From: Moringa oleifera
Taxonomy: Eukaryota > Streptophyta > Magnoliopsida > Brassicales > Moringaceae
Assembly: GCA_021397835.1 (NCBI GenBank)
Contig: JAJFZO010000537.1
Coordinates: 1,240,001 to 1,304,000 of the forward strand
DNA: 64,000 bases
Direction: 5' to 3'
Shown here in pieces: positions 26,371-37,498 of this stretch (position 1 is the stretch's first letter; the number at the start of each line of letters is the position of its first letter). The notes under the pieces are model-generated. The model saw only the letters and a list, made by a program, of their open reading frames with translations, was not told the DNA's origin and did not search any database. The translations under genes and the position numbers were made by a program.

Positions 26371-27560
26371 TCTACATAGCTAAGAGGCTATTTTATGGTC
26401 TTAAATAGTCTCTTAAGTAGCATTATAAGAGATTTGATAATTATGTGCTAGAACAAGGATTAAATAGCATTAGTTATGATATCAGACTAATTGAAAGCAG
26501 TAAACAATAATGGAAAAATGTTCTTACCATTATATATTGATGACGTATTTGTCATTTAGTAAAAATGGGCATTAAGTGAGTTATGTGAAGTAAATGCTAA
26601 GTAAAGAATTTGATATGATGGAAATAGATCTAGCTCAAAGGATATTAGGCATGGACGTAAAGAAAAACAAAAACAAAGGCTGGGAAACAAAATTATCATA
26701 ATAATAATATTTACAAAAGTTCGTAGAAAAAATCTCCATGAACCAAGTTAAACATATAGACATCTTTAGAAAAACCACTTCAAATTATGAACTCAATGTT
26801 GTTGCAAAGATAAGGAATAAACATGAGAAATTTCGACTCCATTTTCAAGTAATGTGAGATAAGTTATGTATGCTTTGATCTGTACAAGACCATATTTAGT
26901 ATACTCAATTAGCCTTCTCCACATGTATTTGCCTAATCCAAGAAGAGACCATTGATAAAAAATGAAGTCGCTACTAAATAAAGTCAATAAGACCAAAAGT
27001 TATTGATTAGCTTACAAAAGAAAAATCTTGACACAATAAACTATAGATTTAAATTTTGCAAGTGAAAACAAAAAGATAAATCACTTTTTACTTATGTGCT
27101 TTTGTATGAGAATTATTGTTCTAGCTAGAAAGATCAATAGCAACCTGATGAAGTCTGGTCAAGTGCAAAAGAAAAGTGTATAGTAACTACAAAAAGCTTT
27201 AAAAAGAGTATCCAATTACAAGTCACAGGTGTTAGATTTTGAGATTACAATCTACTTAAGCAACTAATCTACAATCTACTTATACAAAAATCTAAGGTGT
27301 TATGACAAAACTAATTATTTTGATGTTAAATATCACTTTGCGTGAGAGAAAGTTAAAGAAATAGTCATCTAGTTATTGAAGGTGAAGCAAATGATAATCA
27401 TATAAATATGACAATAAAATTTGTGCCCCTTATTGAGCTTAAAGATGTTTGAAGCTTCTTAAAGTTGGTGATGGATAACATGAAAATTGACTAGGAATAT
27501 GTGAGAACTCTTGAGTGCATGTTATGGTTTTTTAATTGATATATATATTAAAATGAAGAT
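26371..27560 (+). pseudogene. Ty1/Copia relic B, continued: reverse transcriptase and RNase H
   Basis: The plus strand resumes the Copia polyprotein with AKRLFYGLK near 26,380-26,410, the RT catalytic box as YIDDVFVI near 26,538-26,560, a VMYALICTRPYLVYSIS segment near 26,865-26,915, and the terminal RNase H region with FDVKYHFARE near 27,317-27,350 and FVPLIELKDV near 27,420-27,450. Order and spacing match the portion missing from 20,600-22,960. An LTR follows directly at 27,571. Stops and frameshifts show it is dead, although the YxDD aspartates are still present. Confidence 0.8.
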
Positions 27561-27570
27561 ATGTTCGATG

Positions 27571-27960
27571 CCAACAAAACACATGGCATGTTGAGATGGA
27601 CAACTCATGCTCGGTTGGATAACTATTTGATTAATTGAACAAGAAAACATGGATCTCTTGGGCTATTAACTAGATTAATCTAGTTCACTCTAACCAATTG
27701 CCTTAACAATTTCATTGTTGCCAATAAGGAACCAACCTAGCATGGTAGCACTAGGGATCTATGTTTGATTGAGAACTGAATGGAAAATTGAAGAGAATGA
27801 TTAGGCTTATAGTTGTTGGTTAGGTGAGATTATTTGGCTAGTTCTTGAAATTATGTAGTATCTCCATTTATAAGCAATTTAAGTTCATAAATATAACATT
27901 ATTATTTTTCTATGTTGAATTTGATTTTTACTATATTATTCAGTTTAGATAATACATATT
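27571..27960 (+). mobile_element. 3' LTR of Copia relic B
   Basis: Starts TGTTCGATGCC just after the RNase H end and is homologous over its length to the LTR at 11,263-11,660 (GGCATGTTGAGATGGACA, then ACTAGATTAATCTAG, then CCAATTGCCTTAAC). The inner C-rich end is not clearly defined, so the right boundary is approximate. Confidence 0.6.
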
Positions 27961-28557
27961 GAAAATTACTTGTTGAAAACTTCGAGTCAATGTAAGCTTA
28001 AAATTAAGCCATATGCAAGATTGACTTCTTATATCAATAAACATATTGTTTAGCTTAAGAGATATAACAACTAACAAAATAGAGTATTGTAATAAATCTT
28101 TTTATCAACTCCAAAAAATTTTGCCCCTAATTAATTAAACAATTTGCCTAATTCTATCTAAAGAAAAGCTTGAGTAACAAGCATAACTCATTCTGTTAAT
28201 GGCTTATTAATCACTACAATATTCATAATTACTAATTTTTCTTTCTAATTGTTTCTTTTCACTTGTAATTTTATGTTGAAAATATAATGCTATTATGTTA
28301 CAAAATCACATTTGCTAGTTCTTTATTTAACTTTTTTATCTTTCTCTTCTGAAATTAAATGATGCAAACGAGGCCTAAGCATTTATCAAATAATAAATTA
28401 ATTTATCACTAAAGTCATTTATTATTATTTTTTAAAAATAATTGTTTATATTAAGTTGGCTCCATCTTAAGTGCATAATAGATGATTAATTTCTTTTTTA
28501 TATTTTTATATCAAATACAATATGATATAATTTAACTCCATTATATAGGAAAAATTA

Positions 28558-29180
28558 TGTTATAACTGAGCTTTCGATTGTGAAAAACCTTCAATATGAG
28601 AAAATTTACGACTCACCACCATCATTTAGGTGCAATTGGCCACCAATTAAAAGCTACTAATCTTTTTTCTAAAAAAAAAGTTAAAATAAAATCTAGGTTC
28701 GGGAGCCAATTGGACTCGGAGAAGGATTAATACACTTGTAATGTTTACTATTGGTATTAACAGTTGCCTATTTGTTTTTAAATTCGTTAGGTTTTCAAAA
28801 TATGATTTATTCTCAAAAGTTTTGAAAAGACATTAGGATTTGACACTCATTTTATCCAATGACCTTAAGAAAATAGTTTAAGGAGAAGGGAGTGATTTCA
28901 CACTCATTCTATTCCTCCCCTTTTAAATCTAAGGGATATTTGAAAAATAAAGATTTTTAAAATAGTTAGCAAAATAAAAATTCTATGATTTCTTTACAGT
29001 ATTTATATAATTGAAAATTTTAATTCTTATGCAATAATGTAAAATTTTAATTTTTGAGTAATAAATTGCATAAATAAAGGAAATTGCAAAAAAGAAACAA
29101 TTCTGATAAATGATTGGAAAGTATTCTTTATGTTCTTTTGCTGCTTCCAAACCTATTAGTTGCCAAAATAAGGTTTTTGG
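28558..29180 (-). mobile_element. LTR R/U5-like block, outer end of the Gypsy region
   Basis: The reverse complement aligns by eye with 4,440-5,050 of the solo LTR: both carry a TTTATGCAATTTATT repeat, an AAATAGGCAACT motif, a TTAATCCTTCTC motif and a following TTTTAATTxGTG motif. On the minus strand the block ends ...AACA at 28,558, a canonical CA terminus, followed by AATTA. Confidence 0.6.
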
Positions 29181-29547
29181 GATGTTGATTTGGGTATATT
29201 GAAAAGTATGGTGCATTCTCAAGACATATGAGGTCTTAATGCCACCATCTCTCCAGTTTGGGAGGGAGATTTAGTAAGCCTAACGCCTAAAAAGCCTTTT
29301 TTACTTACTTTAATACTTGCAATGTGGACATATAGGTTGCTACCACGTTACAGGTTTATGAGATCTGGTACAAAGGCTCAAAGATCCCTTGCATATTTAT
29401 GTTGAGGTCATCACTTAAGACATAGGGGCTTTAGCAACTGCCACATGGTAGGTCATGGAGCTTGACATAGATACTCCTGTTCAGGTGTGTCATACAAGGC
29501 CTAGACAGGTGAAGCTAAAAAAGAGCACTCCATTTTCTCATGGGAAA

Positions 29548-30567
29548 TGTTGAATCTAAAAATTCATTTTGGTTAGCTTATTAATGAATATCAAGAAAAA
29601 AAAAAAAAGAGTCGCCACCAATTTTTTCATGGTGCGATCAACTATCGAAAATTCTTTTCCTTTTTCTCTAAATCTCTTTTCACAAAAAGGAAACCAAAGA
29701 AAGACAAAAGAAGAGTTTTGGCACTAGTCAAACTTTATTAAGAAAACTAGGTTCGCGAATCACTTACATATGAGGAAAGATTAGTACTTTGACAATGCTC
29801 AAACTAGTTCAAAACAAAAATGTTCAATCAGAAGTTGAAAAAGAATTCATTAATGATGGAAACTTGGTTTTCAAGATCGTTTTATTTGAGACTCTAAAGA
29901 TTTGTTGTTATCAAGTCTTCGAGTCTTAAAAAAAATGTAAAGAAAAAGTTTTGCTACTTGAAATTGTCAAAAAAACACTCAAAATGATAAATTTTCAGTG
30001 AGGATCAGGAAAAGGCCCTAACACTAGCTCCCATCTCCTTAAGATAAAATTTGTTTCTTTTAAAACTCCATGTGAGGATTGTCCCACACAGGCACTTCAC
30101 TTTAAATTTGTTTATGCAGAAGGAATGAACATATAATGTAGAAATAATGAAGAAGAACACATTGTATCAAGAATAAATTAAGAACTTGAGAAAATCTAGA
30201 GAATATACCAAGAAAGCATAAGAATAATATTGGCATATCATATATATGCATATTTGTTGTGTTTATAATAAAGAACTATAGGGTGACAAGGTTTACCTAT
30301 TAATACAGCATAATGGCCCTTTTGTAACCCTTCCTAGAAACAAAAGTCTCACACTCTCGAACAGGTATCAAGCTTGCCCATGAGATTGAAAGTGTTTCTT
30401 TCTTAGAAAAGAAAGAGACTATATTCTAAGATTTAGAAAAACCTCTTGTTATTTCTTTCTTTTTTTATTGTTATCAAATGATCCACTAAGGATTTTTCCT
30501 CTTGTTTGGTTGATGGATGGTTTTCAATCTCTAGATCTCTCTCTCTTTGATTGAAGAGCTATTTATA
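29548..30567 (-). mobile_element. Second LTR-like block with TATA box
   Basis: A minus-strand TATA box (TATAAAT, 30,561-30,567, in ACCTATAAATAGC) is followed by a CT/GA-rich leader, and then near 29,830-29,600 by the same U5-type landmarks as the outer block: TACTAATCTTTCCTC, a GCGAACCTAG motif, and GGTGGCGACTC. A minus-strand CA end is possible at 29,548. It may be the 3' LTR of the gag-pol element, with the outer block belonging to another, or an inner duplicate. U3 limits above 30,600 were not resolved. Confidence 0.45.
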
Positions 30568-31098
30568 GGTGTGGGCTTGGTAGAAATGGTAAGTGTATGC
30601 TATGAATTTAAGATGTGCAGGTACTTGATTCCTGTATCATTTACTTTTTTCTTGGATTTAGAAGCTTTTGGGTAGGTTTTAGAAAACAGTATAGTTTTCC
30701 CAAGAACAAACGTCTTGTGCTTCCCTATTCATGACTTAGCACAGTTTGAAATCTCTAAGGTCTAGATTTTGTTGTCAAGGAAGACCTAATGAATGATAAG
30801 GAGTTTATCCATGTTTAGACCTTACTAAGCAATCCAATGTATGATCGAGAGTTTAGCCCATGTTCAAGAAAGCCCAAATCATCTCAACAAGTGATTGGGA
30901 AGGATGCAAGTCGGGCATACCATATCTTTAGTGCCCAGTCACCATTCTACTAAGTTGTTTTTAAAAGGTCTCCTTTGACACATTTATTAGATGCTAGCCC
31001 ATGATTAGCCTTACTTTAGGGATGTAGAAAGCTCACACCTTTTATGTATTTGCCTTTTAGTTCTCCTTATAGATGATTATTTCATTTAAAAGGATTTT

Positions 31099-31292
31099 GA
31101 AATGGCTTTTTACTCTCTCACTTTGTTTTTCTTGAAACCAAAAACCTCTAGCTTCCTCGTCAGCAAAACTATAGCTTCGAGCCTTCATTTTCTTTTGAAA
31201 TGGCCTTTTACTCTTTCACTTTGCTTTTCTTGCAACCAGAAACCTCTAGCTTCCTTGTCAGCAACCTAGAGGTCCAAGCCTTTTTCTGGGTT
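31099..31292 (+). repeat. 98-bp tandem duplication
   Basis: Two adjacent copies beginning GAAATGGC at 31,099 and 31,197, sharing CCTCTAGCTTCC and GTCAGCAA. It lies between the second LTR-like block and the start of the plus-strand ORF, where U3 sequence of the minus-strand element would be expected. Confidence 0.8.
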
Positions 31293-31350
31293 GTTTTCCA
31301 CCTTTAAGTGAGCTCTTCGATCTTTTCTTTTCATTTCTTCTTTTAGAGTA

Positions 31351-33590
31351 ATGGCCAAGAATCTATAACCTTCTATCTATACTGTTAAAGATGTGAAATA
31401 GGTCAAAAACAACTACTTCATTCTCAAATATGTAGAGTTAAAGCTCATTTCCTTTACTGATTGGCCATGGACCCACTTTAAAGGCTGGATCATGGTCTTT
31501 GAGGACAGCCTCAAAAGAGGCCAAGATTTACCCATTCACCGATTTTATCAAAATATCTACATGTAGCTTATGATTTTCCTTTCTTAGCTCACGCCCAACT
31601 CCTAGCTTTGTATATTGGCATTTGCATCCAAAATCATGTCCATGGACTGTAAAGATCTCTCTATTGTCCTTTTCACTAAATTTTTCAAATTGAAGACTAA
31701 TAGAGATGACAAGAACACAGATTTCAAATTCCATTACTTTATTAGTGTCAATCCGAAGTTGTTCTCCAAAGATCTTTCGTCTAATAACAAAAGTGAAAAA
31801 ATACTTTTTGGCCTCTTAGCCTAAAATGTACCCATATCTCAAAACTTGAACATAATGAAAAATCTACCTCGATTTCGTAGTAGTCTTCAAGTCCTTTTAT
31901 GATTAAAAAAGCATCAATAGCTTTATGAACCATATTAGTAGTGATTAGATGTTTATGGTTAGGACCATTAAGTCCTGTCATAGATATTTAGATTTGACAA
32001 AACTTCTAACTCAACCGATTATACCTCAAGCTCGAGTCCTAAGAAAGAGCCCAACTCATCTCCTCTTGAAGACCATAATGTCAAAAACCCCAAAGTCGAA
32101 CAATGTCTTACTCCTAAAGAGAAAATCAACCGTGATGAAAGGCAAAGAGCTAATTTGATATGGGCTTAGAGCCTCAAACTCTAAGTCACCAATCCTCTGA
32201 TGTGGCCTCTAATCCGATGCCATATCAATTCTGAGTCTTTTTTTGTTATAACTTTTAAATTGTTCTTATCCTTTATGCTTATTATTGATTGCATCTCTTT
32301 GTTTTTTTTTTTTTAGTGCAGACCTTGGTGAAATAAGCTCACAATCCATTATCCCTCAGGTGATAGAAGAACAACTCTAGGAAGCTATGGATATTGCTTC
32401 GGCTAGGCACTCCTATGGGGAGAATTCTACACTTGGTGCTACTGTTAGAGTCCAACATAGGGGTCAATCCTCACAGTTGCCCTAAAAAGGAAGATGGCCA
32501 GTGCTGGCTTGAAGACTAGTGCCTTTAACACAAAGAAATAGAAGATGGTGTTTATTTCTTCCTTAACCATCAAGAAAAAAAAATGAATAAAAAGGAAGCC
32601 ATCGAAGGGATAGGGGCCTCATAGATGCGCTTGATAGCCCTTGGCTGAGCCAAAATCTCTCCTTTTAGAGGAAAGGTTCTTACTAGATTGGAACGCTCCA
32701 ACTTAAGGCTTTTTAGACTCATCAAGTTTGGTATAAGAATGGCTATATAAGTGGATTCTCCTCTAAGACATAAGATAAATGGAGGAAGAGGATAATAATC
32801 AATTTCTTAACAGAGTATGCTCTGCTTCAGGGAGGTAAGTACTTCTTTTATTTTACTTCGTTAGTTTTTTTAAAAAAATAACAACAAACTTCTAACTTGA
32901 ATTTCTTTCTATTTACAGTTTACTTGAAGGATGGATGTACTCATCAGCAAGTACAACCAAACCAATGTTAGCATTTTCTATTTCACGAAATAGGTCAAAG
33001 TTGTCAACAAGTTAGTTGTTGATGCCGTAAATAAAGTCCATGTTTACATGACTGAGATCGAGAGAGCTAGGAAATCTTTTAGCCAAGACTGAGGTAGATA
33101 TGGACAATTTAAAGGTAGAACTAGCATAAGTATAGGCAAACATTAAGGCCAAGATAAATCATGTGAAGAATGAACTTATCTTGCAACATTTGAAAGAGTT
33201 GAGGATAGCTCAAGAGGAAGTTTGATCTCTTGTCATTGATGAATTTTGAATGATAGATACTTATAGGGCTGAAATCAAGGAGCAAACTTCTAGACTTTAT
33301 TGGCTAATCAAGATGAATAATGTATAAGAGATCTAGGATTGGAACTTCGATTTGTACGTGTCATGGGTGCAGGTGGCCTCTCCAACTGAAGTCTCACTAG
33401 TTAGTTTTAAAGATTTAGAGGTCTCATCCAATTATCTAAAAAAAATGTGACCTAAAGGTCCATGGATAAGGGAGCATCGACTACTACTCCTAAAGGCTGG
33501 ACTCTCACTATGTCTTTAGCTCTTAATGTGGCTGAGGCTACAGCCTAGCCTAGCCTAGGCCTTATAAGTTTTACTCTTTTTTTTATCTTT
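31351..33590 (+). pseudogene. Antisense accessory gene of the Gypsy region (Transposase_28-like plus coiled coil)
   Basis: The plus strand opposite to gag-pol encodes a degenerate protein. From an ATG at 31,351 it gives FEDSLKRGQDLPIHRFY near 31,499-31,550, LTPNS and CILAF near 31,590-31,625, and FKFHYFISVNPKLFSKDLSSNNK near 31,722-31,790 (stops ignored). This series matches the family labelled 'putative gypsy type transposon' (Transposase_28, PF04195), whose usual signature is LPIHPF...QLSPNS. After 33,080 a long heptad-like segment reads KTEVDMDNLKVELA and later HLKELRIAQEEV, a coiled coil typical of these proteins. GT-AG introns are plausible: AGGTAAGTAC at 32,835 to TTTACAG at 32,919, and an acceptor TTTTAGTGCAG near 32,323. 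Several stops show decay. Antisense ORFs between pol and the 3' LTR are known in Tat elements. Confidence 0.6.
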
Positions 33591-33774
33591 TCTTTGACAA
33601 TGTACAAACTCTTCTTCTTGATCAATAGAATTGGTATTTTCAAAATCCAAGTCTTCATTTGCACTTAAAAATATTAGAATAACCATTGATGACTTAAACA
33701 TCTTAACTAATGCATTGAATCAACTCTGAATGAAAGAAACCCAATGAGGCAACACCATACCTATCATGAATTTA

Positions 33775-33945
33775 GTCTTCGATTGCCTAAGGCATTGACC
33801 TTAATGTGAATAAAGGAACTAATGTGAACTCAACTTCAAATTGCTTAAGGCATTGATCTTGAAATCAACATTTAAAGATGTGAACAAATCAACTTTGAAT
33901 TACCCAAGGCACTAGCCTCAATGTGTCCTCTGGGCTAAAAGTCTC
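33775..33945 (+). repeat. ~65-bp repeat, three copies (CCTAAGGCATTGACCTTAATGTG type)
   Basis: Three diverged direct copies marked by TTGCCTAAGGCATTGACC, TTGCTTAAGGCATTGATC and TACCCAAGGCACTAGCC. They border the larger array at 34,880. Confidence 0.7.
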
Positions 33946-34879
33946 AATGTGAATAAACCAAATAATAGAACTGAGCTTTGTCATTTAATTTCATAATGTA
34001 AGCCTTACCTTTAAACCCGATGAGTCTAACCCGAAGTGATCTCTAAACTAGAAACCCAATGTATTCTATAGATGAGCCTCGATGAGTTAAGTCCCGATAA
34101 GTCATCAAGGATAGTATTACAAGTAAAGATTTATGACCTCATACTCAGTGGGATAACCAAAAACTAAGGCTTGTTAAAGAAAAACAGTAAATTCTAACAT
34201 ACTTACAAAATAAACTAAAAAATAAATAAAGTTCCGGTAGCAAAATTTAGTGTAAATAGTTACCCTTCTTTGTTCAATGCTTTGAGTTATCAGAGTTTGG
34301 ATGAAGACTTCAAGACTCTAATATTGCTCCAGAATGATTAATCTGAGAGAGATTTATTATTTTTACTTATATATATATATATTGGATGTCACGATTCAAG
34401 ATGTTCATCTTAAAATCATGAGGGTAACTTCGAAGCCATGTGTTTGTCAAGATCAAGTGACTATCCTCTATCAGGGTACAAGCTCAACTTGCTTCTAGAT
34501 GCCCTCCATGGTATAACAAATATGGCACTAACAAGGATTTACAATATTAGTCTTCACGACTTCTACTTAGTGTCCTTCGAGAATGCATGTAATGGTTCCT
34601 AAACCGAAATTCAATTTTAGATGCCCTTCGTGAAAAGATGAATATGGTGTCGATGGCACCTACACTATTAGCCTTTGTCGAAATTACTAGACTCAATATC
34701 TACCGTAAATTTGAAACTCACTGTGAGGTTTATGCCAATCACATCTAAAATGTAAATAGTAATCATTGTGAAGGCTAAGCCAATCATGTCTAAGCTTTAT
34801 TAAGGATGCTCGATGTAAAGTAAAAAGCTAGTCACATCTAAGGCTATGGTACCTACTGAAAGGCAATTTTATTTAAGGC

Positions 34880-36260
34880 AGTGTTAATGCCTGATATGGG
34901 TCATGAAAGCAGCCACTTTCTAAGTTAGTGTTAGTACGAGATGTGGGGTATGAAAGTAGCCACATCTGAAGTGAGGATACTTAGTATGGGGCATGAAAGC
35001 AAACATACCTGAGGCCATGTTAATGCTTGATATGAAAGTAACCATATCTAAGGTAAGGTTGCCTAGTATGGGGCATGAAAGTAACCACACATAAGGTAAG
35101 GTTAGTTTGAGTACCTAATGGGAGGCATGAAAGCAACAACCACATCTAACGTAAGAGGTGAGGTGCTTGATGTGAGCATGAAAGTAGCGATTTTTACAGT
35201 AAGGTTGCCTTATGTAGGGCAAGAAAAAAGCCACACCTAAGGCAATAGTGTTGATAAAAAGCATGAAAGCAATCTCATCTAAGATAAGGATGCTTGATAT
35301 GGGGCATGAAAGTAGCCACATCTAAGACAATTTTAGTACCTAATATGAGGCATGAAAGTAGCAACATCTAAGGTGAGGATAATTAGTATGGGGCAAGAAA
35401 GCAACCATAGCTAGGGACCATATTAGTACCTGATATGCGACATCAAAGCAGCCATATCTAAGGTAGGGTTGCTTGGTGTAGGGTGTTGAAGCAACCATAC
35501 CTAAGGTTTGGTCAGTATGAGTACTCAATGTAGGGCATGAAAGCAACTACATCTAAGGTAAGAGGAGGGATATTCGATGTAGGGCATGAAGCGATCACGT
35601 TTAAGGAACGATTATGCAGTGTGAGGCATGAAAGCAACCACACTCAAGGTAATAATGCAAGATGAGAGGTATGAAAGTAGTGTCATCTAAGGCGGGGACA
35701 ACCGATGTGGTGCATGAAAGTAGCCACATCTAGGGTAGAGTTGGCTAGTATAGGGCATGAAAGCAACCACATCCAAGGCAATGGGGGTGCCTGACGTGTA
35801 GCACTAAAGTAGCCACATTGACGGCAAGGGTGCTCGATATTGGGGCATCAAAGCAACCATACTTGTGGCAACATTAGTACCCAATATGGGGCATGAAAAT
35901 AGCCACATCTGAGGTAAGGGTGCTCGGTACAAGGTAGGAAACTTGTTATACTGAAGGTAGAGTGCCTGACAAGGAATAAGAAACTAGTCACATCTAAGAC
36001 ATAATTAAATCAAGATAAGAGATCAAAAACCAGTCTCATTTAAGTACAGTACCCAATATCAGGTAAGAAACCAATCTTACCTAAGGCATGGTGCCGAAAG
36101 TGAGGTAAGAAAGTAGCCACATCTAAGGCATAATTAAAACCATATTAAAGATAGGAAAGCAGTCCCATCTGAGGTTGTAATGTTTGATGAAAGGCATGAA
36201 AGTAATATCATTTAAGGCAATGTAAGTGCCCCATGTGGGGCATCAAAACAACCACATCTA
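34880..36260 (-). repeat. ~45-bp tandem array between pol and the 3' end of the Gypsy region
   Basis: About thirty diverged copies of a unit reading, on the plus strand, GGGGCATGAAAGCAACCACA, then TCTAAGG and a variable 15-20-bp spacer. Marker GCATGAAAG recurs about every 43-55 bp (for example near 35,305, 35,350, 35,535, 35,588, 35,628, 35,669 and 35,714). The unit is not protein coding. It lies directly downstream of the integrase C-terminus of the minus-strand element, i.e. in its 3' untranslated region, where Tat/Ogre elements are known to carry tandem repeats. A TA run follows at 36,272-36,296. Confidence 0.85.
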
Positions 36261-36949
36261 AGTCAGAATACAAGTTGGATATATATATATATATATGTAT
36301 ATTCTTTTGTGTTTTTAACTCTCTAAGGATGTTATTTTACTTGGAGTATTTTCTTCTACTGATATTAAGCATGATGCATGTTGTATGAATACTATATACA
36401 ATTCTTAATAAAGAATTTCAATGTTTTTATTTTTCTGGTGGGTTACCCGATCATCCATTATTTGATCCTCGACCTTTGGCCCCACTATCTTTTCATTATG
36501 ATCAACATCATCTTTTATGAGAAGAAATAATATATCTGGGTGCCGTGAATGAGAACACTTTTCATGACCAATGCCTATTAGATTATGCTCTCCTCTTTTT
36601 TGTACATCACTTTGTGTTTCCCTAGAAGGTATCTTTTTTTCTTAATTTTAATTTTTTTTTATTTTTTACTTGAGCGATTCCTTTCATCACTACCCCATTT
36701 TTTAATATGTAATCAGATGAATCTTTGATCTCTTATGCATAAAATGTAAATGAAGCACTTTAGTAGTGAAGAAAAGGCAAATGACTTTATTCATGTGTAT
36801 GAGAATTGTATATCGAAAAGATAATTAAAAAAAAGGTGTTTATAGTGATGCCCAATCCACTTGGTTACATAAATTTACTTGGTTGGACTGTTTTAGAATG
36901 AAGAACATATTAGATGCCTCTTTCCTTCATCAGAGACTTTAGGGATAAT

Positions 36950-37467
36950 ACTTTTTTACCACATTGGAATCAAAAGGTTAGGTACTCTTATCTATCCATC
37001 TTTACTAGCATGAGTGCGCCTCTAGAGAAGGCTCCTTCTACGACGTATGGGCTTTCTCGTTTGGTGCTTACTTGCCCTTGGGATCCATGACATTATTTAG
37101 GATTCTTTTCAACATCAAGTCACCTACTTTAAAAATCCTAGGATGTACCTTTTTGTAGTAGGTTTTTTCCATCCTTTTCTAGTACATTTTCCAGTGACAA
37201 AGGGCCTTCAAACGTTTTTCGTCAATTAAAATGGGCTGCTCATATCTAGCTTGAATTCACTCAACTTCTTTTAATTCCAAATTTTTTAGGACCTTGAGGG
37301 ATGGTATTTTAAGCTCTAAAGGAAAATTAGCTTCTAAGTCATAAACTAAAGCATAAGGAGTTGCCTAAGTGGATGTTATGATTGATATCCAGTATGTATA
37401 TAATGCTAGCGGAAGGACCTCATGCCAATCCCAATATGTAGTCATCATTTTTCATATGATCTGTTTG

Positions 37468-37498
<31 letters not shown>

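Noticed and set aside
34880..36260. CRISPR-like array
   Set aside because: The repeats are diverged and unevenly spaced, spacers are not unique, and the context is a plant retrotransposon.
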